Below, one piece after another: positions 31,756 to 37,373 of a DNA stretch of 37,373 nt (position 1 is the first letter of the stretch; every line of letters starts with the position of its first letter). This DNA comes from a virus. The position numbers and the translations under genes were made by a program. The stretch spans positions 1 to 37,373 of the IMG/VR virus record IMGVR_UViG_3300046673_000059; one strand, 5' to 3'. Under the pieces are notes generated by a model that was given only the letters and a program-made list of their open reading frames with translations, did no database searches and had not been told where the DNA came from.

Positions 31756-34700
31756 ATGATGAAACGGACCTTTGGAGTCCTTGCGATGGTGTGCGCGATG
31801 GCCGGCGCGCTGTGCTCTCAGAACACTACGACTTTTGGGAATATTGTGGCCATGGGAGTGCCCTGCGGAGCGGTCAATTGTGTTTATTACCAGTTGCCGG
31901 CGAGCACGCCTTCGGTGGCGATCGCGGTAACGGGGACATGGAGCGGCACAATTGAGATTGCGACGACGAGCGATCCAACAGCAAATTACGGCAACCTGAG
32001 CACGCTGGCCTGGACGGTGCTGGCGACCGAGACGGCGAACGGGAGCTGGAGCGCGTCTACGAGCGGGGTGATCTATCTGCGGGCTCGAGCGACGAGCTGG
32101 ACAAGCGGGAGCGCGCGGGTGGCTATGACGAGCTCACAAAACTGGACAATCCCGTTGCCTAATCCGCTTTTTTCGGGAACCGTAACGGCGAATGGCCTGC
32201 AGGCTCCAGATGGAGGGTCGGGATCAAATTGCTGGTATACAAATGGATCGAGCGGGGCATGTGGCAGCGGCGGCATGACCTATCCCGGAGCTGGTATTCC
32301 GCTCTCGACGGGCAGCGCATGGGGTACATCATTGACAGCGCCGACTGGTGCGCTCGTTGGAGCTGGGCAGGCAAATACTTATACGTCTGGTTTACAGGAC
32401 TTATCCGCTGTTACAGTCAAGTTAGGAGGAATATCCGGGCCGATTTCTGGCCCGTCAGCTAGTTTTGGCACGATCAACAATACCTGCATGGCCGATCAGC
32501 AGGCGGGCGCGGACATGGGCGCGAAGATTGCCGCCTGCAACGCGGCTTTGGTTGCTCTGCCTATTCCTAGCGGAGGGATCATTGATGCGACTGGCTTCCA
32601 GGGAGTGCAGACAGCTTCTTCGGGTTTCACCGTGGGGCAGCGTTCATCGCTCAATTCCGCTCCGTATGCAAGCGTGACGCTGAAATTAGGGACCGTTCAA
32701 CTCACAACTGGAGATACAATCCACATGGGTCCAGGTTCGTACATCCAAGGAACGGGATTTATAATCAGCCCATCGAACCCCGAATCATATAGTTCGCAAA
32801 TTATAGGGAATACGTCTGGAAAGCCCGTTATCGATATGATTGGGACTCAGGCATCGAGTATCAGGGGCGTGAGCATTGTCGGAAGCTGTGTTACATCTCC
32901 CACTACCGGAATCACCGTTGCGCGCTTGAATTTAACCAATGGCTATCACGAGGGCAACGAAATCAAGAATACCTCAGTAACAGGCTGCTTTAGCGGGGCA
33001 GCGGTATATGTTGTGGCGACAGAGGTTTTTACAGTAGATCGCCTCTTTGTTGACGTGCAGGGAGGGGGGGCAAAGTACGGGCTTGACATTTCGCAAATCG
33101 ACAATCTTGGCCTTGGGATGTTTCAAGCTGTAGGAGCGACGATGATCGCCGGGAGTGTGACAAATACTTGGGTTCAGTACACGGCAAGTGGGGTAGCGGG
33201 TTCCGCGGGAATCTATTTTGGAGGCGGAGGCGCTACGCGGGAATGGAATTTTGAAAACGACTATGTGGATAAAAGCGATACGGGCGCATTTGTCGAAATC
33301 GAGACAAACCAGATATTGAATGGAGTGACATCTTTAGGTTCAATGGGTGGTCCAAACTATTTTACAAATGTGGATGGCGAGAGGGAAGGTGGAACGCCTA
33401 ACACTGGATTTTGGATTCATGGCACTCAAATAGGGGGTCAGCCCGCTAGTATTCTTCAACTGCGCATCGACGGCATATCTATCATGCCCGCTACGAATAA
33501 CTACATAGACGCAAGCACGGTTACACTGGAAGATGCGCATATTTACGCCGCGGGATTTGCTTCTGGAACCGGCCCCGCCATTTTTGGAACTGTGTCAAAC
33601 TCCGAGCTGTATCTGCCTTTCGTCATATCGACGATCGGCAATGCGTACAATTCAGACCTGACAGGCGGAGAAACTCAGTTTTGCGGAACATGCTCTCTAA
33701 CGGTGACGGGCTACAACACAAGTAGAATACACGCAGCCCAACAGTTGCCCAGTTATCCAATTACATACAATTATCCGCAACTGCACAACGCTTCCGTGGA
33801 CTATATCAACGGAATCTCCTATGATGCGTCTAATCTTACTAATCCCTCCAGTGCGCCCTCTGGAGTGCCCTTAACGACTGGTGGCACTATACCAATAAGT
33901 AATTTTAATTACGCTCAGATTGTGGCATTTACAGACAACTTATGCACCGTTGGACATACATTGCCGACGGCAATATCTTCCGCCGTGATAACCACAACCG
34001 CAGTATCTTCGATCTATTGGTCATGGCCGCCCACTCCCAAAGCACAGTGCTATCAGGTGTGGTCTTGCCAAGGGTCTGGTTGTACGCCAATATATTACTT
34101 CACAAGCACGCAGAATACCTATAATCAGACAGCACCCGCATCATCAGGAACGAGCGGAACACTGCCTGTAGCTAATACCAGCTCCGGTAGCTATCAAATC
34201 AATGGAGTCCCAGTGCTACAGTCCGATGGATCTACTACTTACATAAACCCAGTAAACAAGACTACCGGAGAGGTTGAATTTAATTTGGGCAGCCCTTGTT
34301 ATGGGTATGTCCCGGCTTCTGCTAATACACCGGCTGGTTTCACATGCGGCGTAGCAAACTTAAATGGGACACTGCTTGACTATAGGCTCCTTGGCGCATA
34401 CGGGACTCCGACAATAGATAAGTACGTGCAGTTGAGCGATGGAACGGGCGTTACTAATCACATGGCGGTGTATGACGCGAATCATGGCTTGACGGACGGC
34501 GGCTCGGCTCCCAGCGGCCAAGTGGCTGCGAACCTGGCGAGCTCCGGGGCGACGGGAGTAACAGGAATCCTTCCAGGAGCAAACGGAGGCACTGGCGTAG
34601 CCAACACCGGAATAACTGAGACGTTCGCCGCGAATTTTAATACCACCGGAACAGGCGCGCCGACGTTGGCTTTTCCCGCAACGACCTCTTACACTTATAC

Positions 34701-35172
34701 GCACCCGGCTTATACGGGGACGATACTAGAGGAGACGGCCTCGGACACAACCACAACCCACGTCTGTCACGCTACGGCAACCACGGGTGTATGCACATTC
34801 AGCGCCGTAGTGTCTGCGGACTTGCCATCGCAGTACAAAATATGGACTTGTGAAACAGGCTTGGGAGATGGCCTGAATGCCTTCACGTCCGGCACCTATC
34901 ACCAGCATTTCTGTGTGAACAAAACTGGCGGGACGGTGACGATCACGGGAGTCTCCTGTTATGCCGATGGCGGGACGCCTACCCTAAATGCTTCAGGGAC
35001 CACTCTCGGCGCACTGTTGACTGGGGCTGTTACTTGCACGACAGCCACAGCCGGAGCAGCCGGAACACAGAGCGCGAATGTCGCGCTGACGAATGGTGAC
35101 GCTATCGACTTCACCTTTGTATCTGGCAGCACAGCCACACAGACCAATTGGGTGGTCACGGGGACTTATTGA
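31756..35172 (+). CDS. Exported tailspike-like protein (1138 residues)
   Basis: ATG 31756 (or 31759) follows GAGGG. A signal-like N-terminus spans about 1-21. About 42-127 is a domain shared with the protein at 13617 (CVYYQLP, VTGTWSGT, NYGNL, YLRARATSWTSG). Around 236-650 the DQQAGADMGAKIAACNAAL opening and repeated short beta turns suggest a pectate-lyase-like beta-helix, as in phage depolymerase tailspikes. Around 700-800 are FN3-like strands. Near 944 a GANGGTGVANTG motif marks a fibre shaft, and the C-terminus (about 1010-1138) is a Cys-containing beta domain. Catalytic residues cannot be assigned. Confidence 0.75.
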   Translation: MMKRTFGVLAMVCAMAGALCSQNTTTFGNIVAMGVPCGAVNCVYYQLPASTPSVAIAVTGTWSGTIEIATTSDPTANYGNLSTLAWTVLATETANGSWSASTSGVIYLRARATSWTSGSARVAMTSSQNWTIPLPNPLFSGTVTANGLQAPDGGSGSNCWYTNGSSGACGSGGMTYPGAGIPLSTGSAWGTSLTAPTGALVGAGQANTYTSGLQDLSAVTVKLGGISGPISGPSASFGTINNTCMADQQAGADMGAKIAACNAALVALPIPSGGIIDATGFQGVQTASSGFTVGQRSSLNSAPYASVTLKLGTVQLTTGDTIHMGPGSYIQGTGFIISPSNPESYSSQIIGNTSGKPVIDMIGTQASSIRGVSIVGSCVTSPTTGITVARLNLTNGYHEGNEIKNTSVTGCFSGAAVYVVATEVFTVDRLFVDVQGGGAKYGLDISQIDNLGLGMFQAVGATMIAGSVTNTWVQYTASGVAGSAGIYFGGGGATREWNFENDYVDKSDTGAFVEIETNQILNGVTSLGSMGGPNYFTNVDGEREGGTPNTGFWIHGTQIGGQPASILQLRIDGISIMPATNNYIDASTVTLEDAHIYAAGFASGTGPAIFGTVSNSELYLPFVISTIGNAYNSDLTGGETQFCGTCSLTVTGYNTSRIHAAQQLPSYPITYNYPQLHNASVDYINGISYDASNLTNPSSAPSGVPLTTGGTIPISNFNYAQIVAFTDNLCTVGHTLPTAISSAVITTTAVSSIYWSWPPTPKAQCYQVWSCQGSGCTPIYYFTSTQNTYNQTAPASSGTSGTLPVANTSSGSYQINGVPVLQSDGSTTYINPVNKTTGEVEFNLGSPCYGYVPASANTPAGFTCGVANLNGTLLDYRLLGAYGTPTIDKYVQLSDGTGVTNHMAVYDANHGLTDGGSAPSGQVAANLASSGATGVTGILPGANGGTGVANTGITETFAANFNTTGTGAPTLAFPATTSYTYTHPAYTGTILEETASDTTTTHVCHATATTGVCTFSAVVSADLPSQYKIWTCETGLGDGLNAFTSGTYHQHFCVNKTGGTVTITGVSCYADGGTPTLNASGTTLGALLTGAVTCTTATAGAAGTQSANVALTNGDAIDFTFVSGSTATQTNWVVTGTY

Positions 35173-35173
35173 T

Positions 35174-35950
35174 ATGAAGAAGATCACAGCACTTCTCACC
35201 GCAGGAGTATTCTGGCTCTGGATGATCGTACCTGCGCCAACGCAGACGATGATTGTGGGGAAGCACCGTGTTACAGCGGCAACCGGCCCAACTTTGATTG
35301 GCCGCACCTATTGTGCGGATGCATATGTGTCCAGCGAATCTACCGCTACCTGCGGCGGGGGCGGAGCCTTGACTACCAATGTGGGGGATGTCATTGTTGT
35401 GAATTGCAGCGCAACGGGATATTTGACAATCACCAGTATAAACGCCTCCGACAGCAAGAGCAACAGTTATACTCAGGGAACCTTTGAGCAGCCTGGATTA
35501 TATTATTACTCCAATCAGCAACTAAACTATTCAGTCGTCTCATCGTCAGGGTCAACAAATTTCATTTGTATAACAGCTCCTACGAATACGGTGCATATAT
35601 CCATGACAGTGATGCAATATCGTGGCCTCGCGGGAACATTGAATACTTCTCTATTTGGCAAGAACGGGCCAAATAGTTCCGCGTTTTTAACAAGCGCATT
35701 TACTACCACGGCAAGAGCGCTGATTGTGGCGTGTGCCGGAGCCGGACAGGCGGGTGTGTGGACTGCGGGAAATATCGGCGGCAGTGCTGGAACGCTGGTC
35801 GGCGTATCTGGAGCGACACTCGGCACCAGTTCTACAAACGCCTGCGAAGCACAAATAGCTAGCAGCTCGATCTCTTCTGGCACAGCGGCAATGACGGCAA
35901 CCGGCTCTTTGGGTGATTATGGTTATGGGGTACTGGCGTTCAATTACTAA
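35174..35950 (+). CDS. Exported adhesin-like tail protein
   Basis: 258 residues. A signal-like segment (about 1-25) is followed by an Ig-like beta domain with YCADAY and TATCGG cysteines, NVGDVIVVNC and INASDSKSNSYTQ, then YYYSNQQLNYSV and an MQYRGLAGT strand. The pattern resembles surface beta proteins with a DSxxNxYT motif. It starts 2 bp after the tailspike stop, so it may be a companion or branch protein. Confidence 0.65.
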   Translation: MKKITALLTAGVFWLWMIVPAPTQTMIVGKHRVTAATGPTLIGRTYCADAYVSSESTATCGGGGALTTNVGDVIVVNCSATGYLTITSINASDSKSNSYTQGTFEQPGLYYYSNQQLNYSVVSSSGSTNFICITAPTNTVHISMTVMQYRGLAGTLNTSLFGKNGPNSSAFLTSAFTTTARALIVACAGAGQAGVWTAGNIGGSAGTLVGVSGATLGTSSTNACEAQIASSSISSGTAAMTATGSLGDYGYGVLAFNY

Positions 35951-35990
35951 GGCGGGGCGGCGAGGCACTACGAGTACGAGGAGCGATGAA

Positions 35991-36200
35991 ATGGTGCAGG
36001 CAAATGCGATTACCAGAGAAGAATTCCGCGAAGCGCATGAGGCGGTCAAAGCAGACAGTACGAGGCTGGACAGACAAATGAATGGGAACGGACAGCCCGG
36101 AATTAGGAGGCCGCGATGTGGCCCCTGGTTTGGAAGTTATGAGCTTTTATTCTGCGAACAACTGACAACCGATAATTGTTTTCCGAAGGAAAACTCATGA
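35991..36200 (+). CDS. Possible small helical protein
   Basis: 69 residues from ATG 35991 with GAGGAG about 8 bp upstream. The first 32 residues (ITREEFREAHEAVKADSTRL) look like a genuine helix; the rest is less protein-like. An overlapping ORF starts at ATG 35986 (31 residues). A strong TTAGGAGG at 36103-36110 precedes ATG 36116, which is closed after 8 codons, as if a further gene had been damaged. Confidence 0.4.
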   Translation: MVQANAITREEFREAHEAVKADSTRLDRQMNGNGQPGIRRPRCGPWFGSYELLFCEQLTTDNCFPKENS

Positions 36201-36478
36201 CTGCGCATGATCTCATCGACAGTATCTTCTCACGGCCGCAGGAAGGCGTCGCCGGTAACATGCGCAGGATCACGCCCCAGCAGCTCAAGTATCTGCGCGA
36301 TCTGATTGACGCCGATCCGGAGGGGGCGGCGGTGATTGGCGGCTCAATGGGATCGACGGTCTGGATGCCAAGCGGCCGCAATAAGTACATCATCACAGAA
36401 GACCCCACAGGCGGCCACAAGCACACCCTGGCGCGGCTGAATAATCTGCGGCCGTCAGATGAGGGGATGCTGTTCTAG
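36197..36478 (+). CDS. Conserved hypothetical protein
   Basis: 93 residues from ATG 36197 (GAAGGAAA upstream), overlapping the previous stop by ATGA. The segment ITPQQLKYLRDLIDADPEG followed by a WMPSGRNKYIITED region is one I recall in small bacterial proteins without known function. An alpha/beta fold is likely. Confidence 0.6.
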   Translation: MTAHDLIDSIFSRPQEGVAGNMRRITPQQLKYLRDLIDADPEGAAVIGGSMGSTVWMPSGRNKYIITEDPTGGHKHTLARLNNLRPSDEGMLF

Positions 36479-36542
36479 CTTTGGAGCTCCGGGCTGGTTT
36501 GATTCCGGCGCTCGATGTACTCAGCAATATTCAGAAGGAAAT

Positions 36543-36908
36543 ATGGATTATGCCGCCGGGGGTGTAGGGGGTAAGCTGGCAAAAGATGTTCATGCATGGG
36601 CGCTTGAGAATGGCGGCAATCCACTCTTGCGCATTGCGCTCTGCGGCTACGAAGAGCGACCTTCAACTCCTCTTTCAACCAGTATTCCTCGGCGAGAACA
36701 ACTGGCGGCAGCTATTCGTGTGCAGCAAAAGCGAGCAGCCCGGAGGGCAAATGCCTCCTTGGCTTTGGCCCGGCCCTATTACGCACCCCCGGTTACAGTG
36801 CTCAGTCATTCGGAGATCCACTATCTGATCGACAACAATTCGAGGACCATCGCCAGTCTTGCCGATCCTCGCATCGCCAGTGCGATCGCCGACTTCCTGA
36901 ACAGCTAA
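36543..36908 (+). CDS. Chimeric protein starting with a methyltransferase-like fragment
   Basis: 121 residues from ATG 36543 (AAGGAA upstream). Residues 15-39 (KDVHAWALENGGNPLLRIAL, then CGYEE) match the segment that precedes the C-terminal part of phage adenine-specific DNA methyltransferases. The WKA..GGYGN and RERIWFSPHC blocks that should follow are absent. Instead the frame continues with an unrelated Arg/Ala-rich stretch and a helical end. No catalytic motif remains. It is a gene fusion or a remnant. Confidence 0.5.
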   Translation: MDYAAGGVGGKLAKDVHAWALENGGNPLLRIALCGYEERPSTPLSTSIPRREQLAAAIRVQQKRAARRANASLALARPYYAPPVTVLSHSEIHYLIDNNSRTIASLADPRIASAIADFLNS

Positions 36909-36933
36909 CTCAACATGAAAGGCAGGACTGGCT

Positions 36934-37155
36934 ATGTCCTATAGACCAGAAGAACTCAATGCATGCCTTGAGCAGTGTGCTCGTGAATTGCCCGCGGGTT
37001 ATCAGGTAACGATCGCTGTCGAGTTCGAATCAGGGTCGCTCAACCTGATCGGTCCTGACGGCGAGAACATCGAATATCCCTCCAATCACGAGTACGGTCT
37101 TGCTGAAGATGCCATGGACGCTCTGAACCACGCAAAGGAGCTTGCCAGTGGCTGA
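36934..37155 (+). CDS. Small hypothetical protein
   Basis: 73 residues, acidic, with a helix at each end and a central beta-like segment (YQVTIAVEFESGSLNLIG). AGGCAGG lies upstream of ATG 36934. No family recognised. The end overlaps the following start. Confidence 0.55.
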   Translation: MSYRPEELNACLEQCARELPAGYQVTIAVEFESGSLNLIGPDGENIEYPSNHEYGLAEDAMDALNHAKELASG

Positions 37156-37360
37156 TGCAGTCTGCACGTTCATGACAATCGAAGAGCAGCTTGCGCTGTT
37201 GCTGAGTGGTGCTCCCGATCCACGGCTTCCCCGCGGATCGGTTGGTTGGTATGAGACTGCAACGGGCTGTTGCGGTGACCAGATACTGTTCGACAAACCA
37301 TTAACCGGCTGGACAGAAGTGCTTTGTCGAAAGTGCGGTCATTTCACGACAGTCAGGTAG
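37148..37360 (+). CDS. Small Cys-rich protein
   Basis: 70 residues from GTG 37148, with GGAG at 37137-37140 and ideal spacing; TTG 37142 or ATG 37172 are alternatives. C41, C42, C60 and C63 (CRKCGH) form a possible zinc ribbon. The product is complete. No family recognised. It overlaps the preceding gene by 8 bp. Confidence 0.55.
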   Translation: MADAVCTFMTIEEQLALLLSGAPDPRLPRGSVGWYETATGCCGDQILFDKPLTGWTEVLCRKCGHFTTVR

Positions 37361-37373
37361 CTCATAGGGGATT

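Noticed and set aside
35986-36081. 31-residue frame overlapping the 35991 gene
   Set aside because: It has poorer spacing to the GAGGAG site and a less protein-like product than the frame from 35991.
36103-36142. Strong TTAGGAGG site followed by an 8-codon frame
   Set aside because: Too short to call a gene; noted as a possible remnant.
1-37373. Direct terminal repeats or att sites at the window ends
   Set aside because: The first and last tens of bases share no obvious repeat, and no integrase or tRNA is present, so neither a circular genome nor a prophage boundary can be claimed.

Overview
The window reads as 37 kb of a tailed-phage genome, or of a prophage without visible host flanks. 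The morphogenesis plan is that of a P22-like short-tailed phage (podovirus). The order is lysis genes, terminase small and large subunits, portal, scaffold, major coat, gp4-like adaptor, gp10-like stabilization protein, a tail fibre, three large proteins in the ejection-protein position, and tailspike or fibre genes. Coding density is high, nearly all genes are on the + strand, and stop/start overlaps (ATGA, TAATG) are frequent. The exported GH24-type lysozyme, the many Sec signal peptides and a protein with an outer-membrane-like C-terminus point to a diderm host. Heptamer arrays (AGGGAAC and CAGCTTT types) resemble microsatellites I recall from Acidobacteriota and Cyanobacteria. I therefore lean to an acidobacterial host, but this is inference. 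No integrase, repressor, DNA polymerase, tRNA, CRISPR or att site was found.

Layout. 1-1279: small genes, three of them probable zinc-binding proteins. 1315-1828: a decayed IS1595-type transposase remnant and unexplained sequence. 1829-4551: a small ORF, an exported GH24 lysozyme, a DUF5131 (Gp37/Gp68) protein, an ASCH protein and a CxxC protein. 4555-7102: a heptamer array against a 5'-truncated HTH gene, a winged-helix replication-type protein, two parS-like sites and short genes, one with three 27-bp repeats. 7095-9539: a promoter and the lysis region, with a small membrane protein, a row of hairpins, a three-helix membrane protein with a large exported domain, and an M15 peptidase. 9552-11790: packaging. 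11795-14621: seven small or exported proteins inserted between terminase and portal. 14663-23439: portal, scaffold, coat and tail-joining genes. 23411-31081: tail fibre, cupin-like protein and three ejection-type proteins. 31011-31653: a minus-strand three-gene cassette with its own promoter. 31756-35950: tailspike-like and fibre genes. 35991-37360: small genes, one starting with a methyltransferase-like fragment.

The most unusual features are these. Six proteins in the structural region carry Sec signal peptides and several cysteines. A minus-strand cassette with a predicted leaderless start sits exactly where P22 carries its sieA/immI genes. Host-type heptamer repeats lie at gene starts, one of them encoding part of a signal peptide. 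A pair of near-parS sites follows the replication gene. These would fit a lineage that invests in the host envelope and in superinfection control, but that is inference.
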